A program made the position numbers and the translations under genes. Source: JBLHKS01 sp047620505 (GTDB lineage: Bacteria; Verrucomicrobiota; Verrucomicrobiia; Verrucomicrobiales; DEV007). Taken from it: a stretch of DNA of 35,253 bases. Position 1 is the first letter of the stretch; every line of letters starts with the position of its first letter. Positions 24,052 to 32,822 of the stretch are shown in pieces. The notes under the pieces were generated by a model, which made no database searches, was not told the DNA's origin, and saw nothing but the letters and a program-made list of their open reading frames with translations. The stretch is from contig JBLHKS010000058.1 of assembly GCA_047620505.1 (NCBI GenBank), positions 1 to 35,253 on the forward strand, written 5' to 3'.

Positions 24052-25071
24052 ATGAAAAACAATCTGCTTAAAAATACCCGGGCTTATCTTTCTGGCCCAA
24101 TGGACTTCGTTGGTTCCCGCGTTGTCGAAAAATATCTCGGCTGGCGCGCGATTCTTGCTCCGATCCTCCGAGCGCTTTCGGTCACGGTGCTTGATCCGTG
24201 GAACAAGCCGCCTGTGCTCGGTCACGCCGACGAATACGGAGCTGAGGGCCTTTTGCCCGCAAAAGCGCAGTACGAGCTGGATTTCTGGACGAACAGCGAG
24301 ACTCGCGCCCGATTTGAGCAGAATTTCTGGGAGACGGTTCACATCGATCTTCGAATGACCGACATCAGCGATTTCGTAGTCACCTTCGTTCCGACGAATA
24401 TCTATAGCGTAGGCACGGTTCACGAAATCATCACTGCGCGGAACCAGCTTAAGCCGGTGTTGCTCGTTAGCCCGCCAATTAAGTATGATTTCTTTCCTGC
24501 ATTGGAAAATCTCACCACAAAACAACGCGAAGCGCTCAAGTTTTATGGATTGAAGGAAAATCCGCACGGCCTACCAAGCCAGTGGTATGGAAATATCGTT
24601 GGCGGACATAATATGTTCGATGGTTTCGGTTGGGAATCTCTGGAATTTAAAGCTCCGGATTTTTACGAAAACCTGATCGCCCACGTCCTTGAAATCGCGG
24701 CCGAAAACCTCGAAGACAACGCGGCGCGGATCCGCTGGAACGAAATTCGCGAGTGGGTCGAGAATTTCACCCCGCTTAAATCGCTTAGCGGTGGCGTGCT
24801 GGAACACGTGACTTTTCCGGATGCAAACGAACGGCAATTGCTGGACAACGCGCTGGCGAAAAAAGCTGAGCAGGAGCGCCAGTTCTTTTGGTATAACCAT
24901 CAGTATCAGCCCAAGCGGCCATTCTTATATCATTTGCTTTCGATCGCTAGCGGTCACATTCCGCCGAAGGTGACGATCATTCCTGAAATGCGGGATGACG
25001 CCTCGGTTGAATACCGAAAAGTTTGTTCTGTGGACGACAACTGGCTGTTGTTGGCTGCGGAAAACATGTAA
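24052..25071 (+). CDS. Nucleoside 2-deoxyribosyltransferase-like protein with a long C-terminal extension
   Basis: A 339-residue protein. The N-terminal ~150 residues fit the nucleoside deoxyribosyltransferase-like Rossmann fold: RAYLSGPMDF at the first strand, VTVLDPWNKPP, the acidic block HIDLRMTDISDFVVTF, and YSVGTVHEIITARNQLKPVLLV. In these enzymes the Glu in the last block is the nucleophile, and Glu (HEII) is present. Residues ~150-339 have no family I recognise; they are Trp/Tyr-rich (SQWYGNIVGGHNMFDGFGW, ERQFFWYNHQYQPKRP). The size is about twice that of classic enzymes. The reaction could be base exchange or N-glycoside hydrolysis of a nucleotide. It sits in a run with the ACT protein (12 nt before) and araD (37 nt after). 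Function is tentative. Confidence 0.6.
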   Translation: MKNNLLKNTRAYLSGPMDFVGSRVVEKYLGWRAILAPILRALSVTVLDPWNKPPVLGHADEYGAEGLLPAKAQYELDFWTNSETRARFEQNFWETVHIDLRMTDISDFVVTFVPTNIYSVGTVHEIITARNQLKPVLLVSPPIKYDFFPALENLTTKQREALKFYGLKENPHGLPSQWYGNIVGGHNMFDGFGWESLEFKAPDFYENLIAHVLEIAAENLEDNAARIRWNEIREWVENFTPLKSLSGGVLEHVTFPDANERQLLDNALAKKAEQERQFFWYNHQYQPKRPFLYHLLSIASGHIPPKVTIIPEMRDDASVEYRKVCSVDDNWLLLAAENM

Positions 25072-25108
25072 CTTGCGCGTTGCGGCAGTTCGTGGGAAAA
25101 GAGCGGCC

Positions 25109-25807
25109 ATGATGCTCGAAGCTCTGCGAAACGAAGTTCTGGAAGCCAATTTGCTCCTCGAAAAGGAAGGGCTTGTTCGCCTGACATGGGGAAATGTCAG
25201 CGGAGTTGATCGCGATTCCGGTCGTTTCGTCATCAAACCGAGCGGAGTTCCATACAGCAAGCTCACAGCGGACAAAATGGTCGTCTGCGATCTCGACGGC
25301 ACCGTTGTGGAGGGGGATCTCAACCCTTCTTCCGATACGCCGACTCACGCCCTGCTCTACCGCGAATGGTCAGAAATCGGCGGTATTTGCCACACGCATA
25401 GCGTTAACGCTGTGATGTTTTGCCAGGCCGGAAAAGCGCTTCCGGCGCAGGGAACGACTCACGCGGATCACTTTTACGGCGAAGTCCCGGTTGTCCGCGA
25501 GTTGACGCCCGATGAAGTCGCCGAGGACTACGAAACCAACACCGGCCGCGCAATCGTTGAATGCTTTCGCGACCGAAATCTCAAACCGATGGAAATGCCG
25601 GCCGCGCTCCAGCGTTTCCACGCTCCGTTCACCTGGGGAAAAGGCGCGGTGGACTCCGTGAAGAACAGCATCGCGCTGGAAGTTTGCTGCCAAATGGTGT
25701 TAGGCGCGTTTCAGCTCAATCCGGCGACTCCGGAGCTTCCTGCGCACATTCTCGAAAAACATTATCAGCGCAAACACGGTCCGGACGCCTACTACGGTCA
25801 AAAATAG
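25109..25807 (+). CDS. araD: L-ribulose-5-phosphate 4-epimerase
   Basis: A 232-residue class II aldolase-fold enzyme that converts L-ribulose-5-phosphate to D-xylulose-5-phosphate. The first of two adjacent ATGs (25109) is chosen. With it the catalytic residues fall at the numbers known for the E. coli enzyme: zinc ligands His95, His97 (CHTHS) and His171 (RFHAPFTWGKG), and catalytic Asp120 (THADHFYG) and Tyr229 (AYYGQK). GNVS (28-31) and KPSG (43-46) bind substrate phosphate. The upstream extension to 24995 overlaps the previous gene and is rejected. No other arabinose genes (araA, araB) are visible, so it could also serve L-ascorbate or L-xylulose routes, which use close paralogs. Confidence 0.93.
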   Translation: MMLEALRNEVLEANLLLEKEGLVRLTWGNVSGVDRDSGRFVIKPSGVPYSKLTADKMVVCDLDGTVVEGDLNPSSDTPTHALLYREWSEIGGICHTHSVNAVMFCQAGKALPAQGTTHADHFYGEVPVVRELTPDEVAEDYETNTGRAIVECFRDRNLKPMEMPAALQRFHAPFTWGKGAVDSVKNSIALEVCCQMVLGAFQLNPATPELPAHILEKHYQRKHGPDAYYGQK

Positions 25808-25860
25808 CGCTCGTCGAGGCGCTTGCGATCTCCGTTCGGCTGTGACAAATTCAGGCCGTT

Positions 25861-27204
25861 ATGCACATCGCTCGCGATCTCCAACTCGACCGCCGAACCG
25901 CACTTCGTGGCCTCGGCGCGACCGTCGCTCTGCCATTCCTCGAAGCCATGCTGCCTCGCGCCGCGTTCGCTTCGCAATCAGCAGCTGCTGCCGCGATTCC
26001 TGGTCGGCTCGGCGTTTTTTACTTCGGCACCGGGATGAACATGCGGGAGCTTGAGCCTGTCGACGATGGTAAGAATTATACGCTTTCGCCGACTCTCAAG
26101 ACCCTCGAACGGCATCGCGAGGATTTCACCGTTTGCAGCGGCACTTTCCTTGAGCACGGCGGCGGTCATGGCGGCGATTACACGTTCACCACGGGCGTAA
26201 AAGCGAAGGACGGCGGCCAAATCAAGAACTCCGTCTCGATGGATCAGGTCGCGGCTGAGCATATCGGAAAGGAAACGCGCTTTCCGTCGCTTCAGATGTG
26301 CATCCAGCGCGGAACTGGGTTCGGAGGCAATCTTCGGACGCTTTCCTGGAATCGAAACGGCGTTCCGCTCGCTTCTGAGAACGATCCGCATGTGATTTTT
26401 AATCGGCTATTCAAAGTCGACGGCCCTGAGGAAAAGGACGCGCGTCAAATTGGCTTTCGTCGGCGAGGCAGCATCCTTGATGTGGTCTTGGAAGACGCGA
26501 AAGCGCTCGAATCGACGGTCGGAGCAGCCGATCGCGCGAAGCTGGACGAGTATTTCACGAGCCTGCGTGAGGTCGAACTTCAGCTGGAGCGCAACAGAGA
26601 CTGGGCGGACAAACCTAAGCCAAAAGTCGACTTGAACGGAATGGAAAGTTATGACGAGAGTTATTCGATTCGAATGCCGGCTGGTCAGTTCAGCTACGAT
26701 CGTTACGCTCGAATGATGTATGACCTGATTGCTCTCGCGCTTGAGACCGATTCGACCCGCGTAATTTCCTATGTCGTTCGTCAGGAGAGCTCCGGCGGCA
26801 CTTTCCCGGAATTCGGCGTTTCCAAGGGCTTCCACGAGCTGACTCACCACGGCAACGATCCAAAAAACCTCGCCGAGTTGGCCAAAGTCGACCGGATTTA
26901 CTTGGATCAATGGGCGTATTTCATCGACCGGCTCAAATCCTTCAAGCAGCCCGACGGCTCGACCTTGCTCGACCACACGCTGCTTGGATTTTCCAGTGGC
27001 ATGGGAATCGGCCACTCGAAAGACCGTCTTCCTACCTGTATTTTTGGAGGAGCGCGCAAAAATCTCGCCCATCAAGGGCATTTGCGTTTGCCGGAGAACA
27101 CGCCGCTTTCACGAGTCTGGCACACGATGGTCGATCGCCTCGGAGTTCCGGTTGGCGAGAATTTCCAGGATTCGACCGGCGTGATCAAGGAGCTGATCGC
27201 GTAG
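25861..27204 (+). CDS. DUF1552 family exported protein
   Basis: A 447-residue protein with a twin-arginine signal (LDRRTALRGLGATVALPFLEAMLP, then RAAFA). The mature part has the DUF1552 pattern: RLGVFYFGTGMNMRELEP, TVCSGTFLEHGGGHGGDYTFTTG, SVSMDQVAAEHIG, FPSLQMCIQRGTG, SYVVRQESSGGTFPEFGV with HELTHHG, and LLDHTLLGFSSGMGIGHS. DUF1552 proteins are related in fold to DUF1501, and their role is unknown. They usually follow a DUF1587/1592/1588/1585 cytochrome-type gene, but none is present here; its neighbours are araD (53 nt upstream) and a toxin-antitoxin pair. A CAGCAGCTGCTG site (25979-25990) encodes part of the signal's Ser-Ala-Ala-Ala. Confidence 0.9.
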   Translation: MHIARDLQLDRRTALRGLGATVALPFLEAMLPRAAFASQSAAAAAIPGRLGVFYFGTGMNMRELEPVDDGKNYTLSPTLKTLERHREDFTVCSGTFLEHGGGHGGDYTFTTGVKAKDGGQIKNSVSMDQVAAEHIGKETRFPSLQMCIQRGTGFGGNLRTLSWNRNGVPLASENDPHVIFNRLFKVDGPEEKDARQIGFRRRGSILDVVLEDAKALESTVGAADRAKLDEYFTSLREVELQLERNRDWADKPKPKVDLNGMESYDESYSIRMPAGQFSYDRYARMMYDLIALALETDSTRVISYVVRQESSGGTFPEFGVSKGFHELTHHGNDPKNLAELAKVDRIYLDQWAYFIDRLKSFKQPDGSTLLDHTLLGFSSGMGIGHSKDRLPTCIFGGARKNLAHQGHLRLPENTPLSRVWHTMVDRLGVPVGENFQDSTGVIKELIA

Positions 27205-27215
27205 CCAGAATTTTT

Positions 27216-27335
27216 GATCCAAAATCGGCTCGAAATGAGCAGCTGCTGGGAACGCGCGTGTTTCCCACCTTGATTTTCGGGCAGCGTTCTCGATAGTGAA
27301 TGCTGATCGCTTGATGAAACTAAAATTTTTGGATC
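27216..27335. promoter_or_regulatory. Gap before the toxin-antitoxin genes: distant inverted repeat and a motif copy
   Basis: GATCCAAAA (27216-27224) and TTTTGGATC (27327-27335) form a 9-bp inverted repeat with about 100 nt between the arms. The second arm is 11 nt before the toxin start. CopG-type antitoxins usually repress their own operon through such repeats, so these may be operators. The gap also holds an AGCAGCTGCTG copy (27238-27248) next to a weak TGGGAA/TTCCCA hairpin. Confidence 0.3.
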
Positions 27336-27345
27336 TCCGAACTGA

Positions 27346-27618
27346 ATGGATTTTGAATGGCTAGACGAGGTTGAGTTTGAAAAGATTTCTCACCGCGATA
27401 TCGAAGAGTCGTTTGAAGATCCGTTTTCCATCCGTTTGCTCCCGGAATTCGGCGATGAAGCGCGGGAATCGCGCTATTTTTGCCTCGGCAAAACGCTCGG
27501 AAATCGCCCTCTTTTTAACGTTTTCTGGACCAATGGAAAGCAATTTCGGGTCCACTCCAGCCGTGAGATGACGGACGCTGAACTGAATTTTTACGACCGC
27601 AAAAACGCGGTAGTCTGA
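27346..27618 (+). CDS. BrnT-like toxin
   Basis: A 90-residue protein with the BrnT (RelE-fold ribonuclease toxin) layout: FEWLDEVEFEKISHRDIEES at the N-terminus, FEDPFSIRLLPEF, an Arg-containing middle DEARESRYFCLGKTLGNRP, and FRVHSSREMTDAELNFYD at the C-terminus. The last block corresponds to the family's R-I/V-x-S-x-R and terminal Glu/Tyr. BrnT cleaves RNA to arrest growth and is held by an antitoxin with a CopG-type DNA-binding fold. The likeness is clear but distant: the usual N-terminal KHGV turn is replaced by SHRD. It is followed after 14 nt by the antitoxin, giving the toxin-first order typical of brnTA. Confidence 0.68.
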   Translation: MDFEWLDEVEFEKISHRDIEESFEDPFSIRLLPEFGDEARESRYFCLGKTLGNRPLFNVFWTNGKQFRVHSSREMTDAELNFYDRKNAVV

Positions 27619-27632
27619 CTCGGAAAACAAGC

Positions 27633-27902
27633 ATGAAAGCCTTATCGAGTTGGGACGAAATTCCCGTATTTGAAGACGAAGCCAGCGAGGCTGCGTTCTG
27701 GAGTAAACACACTCTTGAAGCGCGGCTGATGAACACGGCCGTTCACAATCAAAACGTGCGCGAGTCGACGACAATCACGCTGCGGTTTGATCCTCGAATG
27801 CTGGCGAGAATCAAGCGGATCGCTCGCTCCAGATATCTCAACTACCAGAGCATGATCAAGCAGTGGCTGAGCGAGCGACTCGAGTCTGAGCTGAAAGAGT
27901 AG
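27633..27902 (+). CDS. CopG/BrnA-type antitoxin
   Basis: An 89-residue partner of the toxin just upstream. The N-terminal IPVFEDEASEAAFWSKH is the toxin-binding signature (usual form: acidic residues then FW). The C-terminal half is a ribbon-helix-helix DNA-binding unit: STTITLRFDPRMLARIKRIA followed by YLNYQSMIKQWLSERLESEL. This matches the CopG_antitoxin (DUF3680) pattern, in which the YQxLIKxWLxERL helix is very conserved. It should neutralise the toxin and repress the pair's promoter. The gene ends 4 nt before the convergent sugar-isomerase-like gene. Confidence 0.8.
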   Translation: MKALSSWDEIPVFEDEASEAAFWSKHTLEARLMNTAVHNQNVRESTTITLRFDPRMLARIKRIARSRYLNYQSMIKQWLSERLESELKE

Positions 27903-27906
27903 CGAT

Positions 27907-28803
27907 TCAGCTAAACTTGCTCGCGAGCTTTTCGCGAACGGCTTCCAGCGCTCCTCGCGACTGGTTCAGGCCAGCAAAACCGCCGTATTCGATTCCACAG
28001 AATCCGCGAAATCCGGATTCGAGCACGATCGTTAGCATTTTCTCAAAATCGATGTCGATCGCGTTGCCTTCGCCGTCCCAACCGCGGTCTTTGACCGATA
28101 CGCCTTTGGCAAACGGCATCAGCTCGGCAATCCCTTTGTAGGAATCGTAACTTTCGTCGTCCTTGATCCGGAAATTCCCGAAATCCGGCAGCGTTCCGCA
28201 TCGCTCGTGATCAACCTTTTTGATGACCTCCGCTAACCACGCGCCGTTGCTTGAAAGACCGCCGTGATTCTCAACAATCACGTCAATTTCCGCCTCATCG
28301 CCAAACGCAGTCAGCTGAGCAAGCCCGTCAGCCGCGAGCTTCACTTGCTCTTCATAGGAGCCTGCGCTCGCCGCGTTGACTCGGATCGAGTGACAGCCAA
28401 GGAACTTCGCCGCGGAGATCCACTTTCGATGATTCTCCACCGTCTTTTTGCGATCCGCTGCCTTCGGAGCGCCGATATTTCCTTCGCGATCGCACATGAT
28501 GATCAGGCTTTGAACGCCCGCATCCGCTGCGCGCTTCTTCATCTTTCCGAGATAAGCCGTGTCCTCGGCTTTATCCATGAAGAACTGGTTTACGTATTCG
28601 AGGCCGACGATTTTGTGCTCAGCCGCGACCTTGGCGAAGTCGAGATTGTCGATCTCGCCGGACCGGATCGATTGAACCAAAGTCCACTGCGCGAGGGAGA
28701 CCTGAAACAGTGGCTTTTTGTCGTCAGCCATTAAATTGAGAGCGCCAAGCGTGGAAGCGGCACCGGTGGCGCGCAGAAAATGGCGGCGGTTGAGTTTCTT
28801 CAT
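27907..28803 (-). CDS. TAT-exported sugar phosphate isomerase/epimerase-like protein
   Basis: A 298-residue TIM-barrel protein of the xylose-isomerase-like (AP endonuclease 2) superfamily, with a twin-arginine signal (LNRRHFLRATGAASTLGAL). Candidate metal and catalytic residues are in VGLEYVNQFF, VIVENHGGLSS (Glu-Asn-His), GTLPDFGNFR (Asp) and FCGIEYGG (Glu), the usual four strand ends. Exported members are abundant in Verrucomicrobiota and Planctomycetes next to Gfo/Idh, sulfatase and PQQ-type proteins. They are thought to act on sugars in the periplasm, but specific reactions are unknown. It is 60 nt downstream of the PQQ-propeller gene on the same strand, so probably belongs to the same transcript. 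Confidence 0.87.
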   Translation of the reverse strand: MKKLNRRHFLRATGAASTLGALNLMADDKKPLFQVSLAQWTLVQSIRSGEIDNLDFAKVAAEHKIVGLEYVNQFFMDKAEDTAYLGKMKKRAADAGVQSLIIMCDREGNIGAPKAADRKKTVENHRKWISAAKFLGCHSIRVNAASAGSYEEQVKLAADGLAQLTAFGDEAEIDVIVENHGGLSSNGAWLAEVIKKVDHERCGTLPDFGNFRIKDDESYDSYKGIAELMPFAKGVSVKDRGWDGEGNAIDIDFEKMLTIVLESGFRGFCGIEYGGFAGLNQSRGALEAVREKLASKFS

Positions 28804-28863
28804 GCCGCGAAGCTACGAGAGCGACTTTCAGCCGTCAACTTCCCGCCCGCGGAAGGCCGAATC

Positions 28864-31800
28864 CTAGTTTTCGATCTGAATTTCCACCCCATTCAAAACC
28901 GGCAGCTGCTGAGCCGGCGCGGTCTTGTCGCTCGCCCATTGTTCGATATTCAGCACGTCTGTTACCTCGACTCCTTTGAACTCCAGAACCTTGGGAGCAG
29001 GGTCGCCAGACTTGATGGCCATTTCCTCCACAACTGCCTTGCCTTGAAGTCGAATCTTGAACGTGCGATCGCTGGCCGACTTCGGGTCAGCTCGCGGGGC
29101 CGCGAGATGGAGCCGAACGGTGTATTTCGCCGGAGCGTCGTTCTCGCCGAGAAGCGGGATCCGAGCCATCAAAAGCCCGTTCGCCCAAGAGCTGTAAACC
29201 CAATTCGGAGCGGCGTCCTTCGCGGCGGTGTCGACTTTTACGGTATCCGGATTCAGGCTGACCCAGCCGCCACCGTTCGCGAATGCTGGCTTAACATCGA
29301 ATGCCAAATCAAGACTCGTCACGCGTTCAGGCCGAGGGCGGGGGACTCCAATCCAGATTGTGCCGTTCTCATCGCGGCGGTCTCCGGGGGCACCGAAATT
29401 TAGCGCGATTTTCTTCACGGGGGTCGCCGCGCCGGTTGAACTGATGATCGCCCAATCTTCTCGCCGTTCGCGTGGTTCCATCACGATCGTCGAGGCGATT
29501 GAGAACAAACAAACGCAGCCTGCGCTCGATTCCGGAATGCTAACCAGGCCATTTGCAGGGATCGCGTTGATCCAACAACCCGTCCGGTGACCGGCAAAAT
29601 GCTTCGTGCCCTCGTCTTTCTCAAGATCGTAGAAACCCGTGTAGCCCGAACGAAAAGTTAGCATGTTCGGCGCCGCAGCGACCATTCCGCAGTGGTGGCC
29701 GGATCGCATTATCGACCACGGCTCGTCCTCGCCGGTCAGCGGATTCTGGCGCATTTTCTGCTCGCCGGTGTAGAGATCATAACTCCAAGGCTCGGCAATG
29801 ATCTGGTCGTCCACGATGATCGGGCGATGTCGGTAGTTCGCGTCTTTCGACCAGAGCTTGTTCCCGTCTTTTCCTGACAGAACCACCAAACGGCGTTTTT
29901 CAAACTCGCCCGACATAAACTGAGTCCAATAGTGGCCGTTCGCGTTCGCGCCGCAGAGAACGAGCGTCCCGTTTCGGTAAATCAGCGTCAGCTTGCCACC
30001 GCCGATTCCGATGTCGCTGCAATCGGTGACGTCGACCGCCTTTTCCCACTGCTTCTCGCCACTGCGGCTGTCGATCGCCACGGCGAGCCTGAGATCCTGC
30101 TTTTTGAGCTCAGCCTCAGCCTTCTTTTGCTCCTCAGGCGTCAGGTTTTCGAACTGCGTTTTGTCCTGGCGAAGAATCGCCTGACGCTGTTCTTCGTTCA
30201 CCGAGCTGTCGATGAAGAAAACCGAGTCCTCGCCAATTGCGACCGTCCGGTGCTCGATATTCTGGCCTCGATAGTGCCAGAGATGCTTGCCAGTTTCGAC
30301 GTCGATCGCAAAAATACCGTCGGTCATGTCCTCGGTCGTTCGGCCGCGCCGAACCAAGCGGTCTTCAAGCTCCTCACGGACCGTCGCCGTGCCGTAGAGA
30401 ATCCCATCTTGATAAGCAACGAAGCCCCACTCGCGCGAACCGTCGCGAGCGTCTTCCGGCAAGAGATGAATCGCCGATTCCTCACCAGTCGCAGCGTCGA
30501 GCTGGACGCAGCGTTCGCGCTCCATGAAAAACAGACTGTCTGGGCTCGCGACGAGGTTGCCGGGATTCTGATTCTGGAAAACGCCAGTTCGGATCGAGTC
30601 CGGATTCTCGCGTTCCCACAAAAATAAGCCGTTGTAGGCATCGTAGGCCATGATCCGAGTTTCGCCTTGCGCAAACAGCCGTCCGTTGATCGCAAGCGGG
30701 CCGACTGCGCCCTCGTGTCGATTGACCATTTTGCCCTCGCCGGGATCGCCGAACCAAAGCACGCCGAGCCCGCCTTTTACGCGGAAGTCGTCGCTGCATG
30801 CCGTGTTTCCCGGCTCACCATATTGGTGCGACCAGCTGCCTGCGCCCGGCAAAGTTCCACGCTCGAGCACGGCGTAGCCACCTTTCTCGGAAACGCTCGA
30901 TTCTTCCAAACCTGAGCCGGCCAGCCAGTCACGGGAATCGGCACCGAGGACGATTTTGCCTCCGACGGGTTTCACGTGGCGAGCCAGCAGCTGCTGATCG
31001 AGCCCGGCCGGCAATTTGCCAGTCATGACTGCGGTATCGGAGACGATCAGGTTGGCGAAAAAGTTCGCGTAGGGAATTTCGTCGAGCTCGCCGTGGTGAA
31101 ACGAAATCCGGCTTCCGTAGTAGCCGGTCTGAGCGAGCATTTTGCGCGCAGTCGCGACCTTTTCGGCGTCCGGCTCAACGCAGAGAATCTCGAGTTGGCT
31201 GCGTTTGGCGATTTCGAAGGCCAAAAGACCTTGCTCAGCCCCGGCTACGAGGCAGAAACCGCGATCGACTCCGGCGATTTCCAGAATCGAATCCGCCGCC
31301 GCCGCGTAGCGATCTCGCAGCGCGTCTTCGGGATACGGATCGGCTCCATCGATGAACGTGATCAGTTTGCCGCCGCCTTCGCCGGTCGCAAAACAGGTAA
31401 CGTCTCCGGTGTCCGTGCTCACGAAAAGCCGGCCAGCAGCTGCTGCGAGCCCGCGCGCTTCGCCCGCGACCTTTTCGGACCACTTTGCCTCTCCCGTCTC
31501 AACATCAAAGGCAACGACTTCATCTTCGCCACCAGCGAACAGCAGCCCGCCCGCGACAATCAAACGCGACTCGTGCGGCGACTCCGTTTTCCAGACAAAC
31601 CCAACATCCGCCAACGAATCGCGCTCTTCCTCCTTCGCCTTGACCTCCTTCTTGATCTTCGCGGTTTCGTCTTCTTTCGCTCCGCGTAATTTTCGACCGA
31701 GCGAGTAAATATCCATATTCAGCTTGTGCCGAACGGCGCTGTTTTTCGCGTAAGCCGCACGATCGAGCCGCGCGATTTCCGTTCCATTCGCGACGTAAGC

Positions 31801-32790
31801 CGCGTCGCCCGAAATCACCATCTGATGCCCGGCAAACCAGCCGAAACCGACATCGCCACTCTTCTGATCCATCGCCAGAATGTGATGCGCACCCCAGGAA
31901 TAAATCTGTCCGTCCGCCAGCAACGCCTGAGTGCCGCCCACGACGCCTCCAGCCGCCGAACGCCACGACGGCCGCTCTTTGTGAAGCAGTTTTCCGGTCT
32001 GGCGATCAAACACGCCCGGCATCGAGCGCCCTGATGGAATCACCAAAATTTCGTCCGTGGTCAAAAGGTAGCCCTGCGGCGAAAGGTCGTTCCGGCTCGC
32101 GCTTTCTGCGCTGATGTTGTCGATCTTCCAGATCACTTCGCCGTTGTCCGCGTTGACTGCGAAGAGGTAGACGTTTTCATGCGGAAAAATCCCAGCTCCA
32201 AAGTAAGCAACGGCACCGTGCTCGGCGTCTTCATGAATCGTGATTCCGGTCCGAACCGGCCAGCGCGAAATCATCTGCTGTCGTCCCAGAATCCGCTCTT
32301 CGCTCGGCCCGGGGCGCATTTTCCAGACTAACGAACCGTCATCCGCCTTCAGGCAATAAATGTAGCCGTCGTCCGAGCCGATGTAGACCTTGCCGTCGTG
32401 AATCGTCGGAGCGAGCCGGACTGGACCTTCAGTGAAAAACGTCCAGACCTGCGAACCGCTCGCAACGTCGACGCAGCGAACCTGGTGATCGACTGACGAG
32501 CCGTAAAACACATGATCGCCTACGACCGCGACGTGAAACGCGTCGTCGAACGTGTTGCGCCGCATCAGATGCTTGCGCTCCATTTCGCGGCCCTCCGGCC
32601 CGGGCCAGGCCATCTCCGGCGCGTCCGGCGGCGTGATCGTCCAGCTGACCGAAAGCGGCAGTTCCAGCGATTCCGAAGTCGACCCAACTCGCGAATTGTT
32701 TCCGAGGTAAGTCGGCCAGTCAGCGCCGTTCGCAGCGAACGGCGCGAGGACGAGAAGCAAGGCGGTTCGAGTCAGAGCAAGGGACTTCAT
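28864..32790 (-). CDS. Giant secreted PQQ-type beta-propeller protein with an inserted methyltransferase-like domain
   Basis: About 1308 residues. I choose ATG 32788-32790, which begins at the signal peptide (LTRTALLLVLAPFAANG). ATG 32826, which overlaps the sulfatase stop as ATGA, is a good alternative. Propeller blades with Trp-docking repeats run through the N-terminal third (VYIGSDDGYIYCLKADDGS, VYLFAVNADNGEVIWKID) and again from about residue 680 (MAYDAYNGLFLWER, FAIDVETGKHLWHY, LVVLSGKDGNKLWSKD). A short Lys/Glu coiled stretch (ETAKIKKEVKAKEEE) precedes the methyltransferase-like part. Between the two propeller parts is a Rossmann segment like a SAM methyltransferase: RYAAAADSILEIAGV, CLVAGAEQGLLAFEIA, LEILCVEPDAEKVATARK, NLIVSD. 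Its glycine motif is not canonical. A beta-sandwich, possibly carbohydrate-binding, forms the C-terminus. Confidence 0.83.
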   Translation of the reverse strand: MKSLALTRTALLLVLAPFAANGADWPTYLGNNSRVGSTSESLELPLSVSWTITPPDAPEMAWPGPEGREMERKHLMRRNTFDDAFHVAVVGDHVFYGSSVDHQVRCVDVASGSQVWTFFTEGPVRLAPTIHDGKVYIGSDDGYIYCLKADDGSLVWKMRPGPSEERILGRQQMISRWPVRTGITIHEDAEHGAVAYFGAGIFPHENVYLFAVNADNGEVIWKIDNISAESASRNDLSPQGYLLTTDEILVIPSGRSMPGVFDRQTGKLLHKERPSWRSAAGGVVGGTQALLADGQIYSWGAHHILAMDQKSGDVGFGWFAGHQMVISGDAAYVANGTEIARLDRAAYAKNSAVRHKLNMDIYSLGRKLRGAKEDETAKIKKEVKAKEEERDSLADVGFVWKTESPHESRLIVAGGLLFAGGEDEVVAFDVETGEAKWSEKVAGEARGLAAAAGRLFVSTDTGDVTCFATGEGGGKLITFIDGADPYPEDALRDRYAAAADSILEIAGVDRGFCLVAGAEQGLLAFEIAKRSQLEILCVEPDAEKVATARKMLAQTGYYGSRISFHHGELDEIPYANFFANLIVSDTAVMTGKLPAGLDQQLLARHVKPVGGKIVLGADSRDWLAGSGLEESSVSEKGGYAVLERGTLPGAGSWSHQYGEPGNTACSDDFRVKGGLGVLWFGDPGEGKMVNRHEGAVGPLAINGRLFAQGETRIMAYDAYNGLFLWERENPDSIRTGVFQNQNPGNLVASPDSLFFMERERCVQLDAATGEESAIHLLPEDARDGSREWGFVAYQDGILYGTATVREELEDRLVRRGRTTEDMTDGIFAIDVETGKHLWHYRGQNIEHRTVAIGEDSVFFIDSSVNEEQRQAILRQDKTQFENLTPEEQKKAEAELKKQDLRLAVAIDSRSGEKQWEKAVDVTDCSDIGIGGGKLTLIYRNGTLVLCGANANGHYWTQFMSGEFEKRRLVVLSGKDGNKLWSKDANYRHRPIIVDDQIIAEPWSYDLYTGEQKMRQNPLTGEDEPWSIMRSGHHCGMVAAAPNMLTFRSGYTGFYDLEKDEGTKHFAGHRTGCWINAIPANGLVSIPESSAGCVCLFSIASTIVMEPRERREDWAIISSTGAATPVKKIALNFGAPGDRRDENGTIWIGVPRPRPERVTSLDLAFDVKPAFANGGGWVSLNPDTVKVDTAAKDAAPNWVYSSWANGLLMARIPLLGENDAPAKYTVRLHLAAPRADPKSASDRTFKIRLQGKAVVEEMAIKSGDPAPKVLEFKGVEVTDVLNIEQWASDKTAPAQQLPVLNGVEIQIEN

Positions 32791-32822
32791 CCTCAGTACA
32801 ACCGGCTTCGCAGGTGGTTCTG

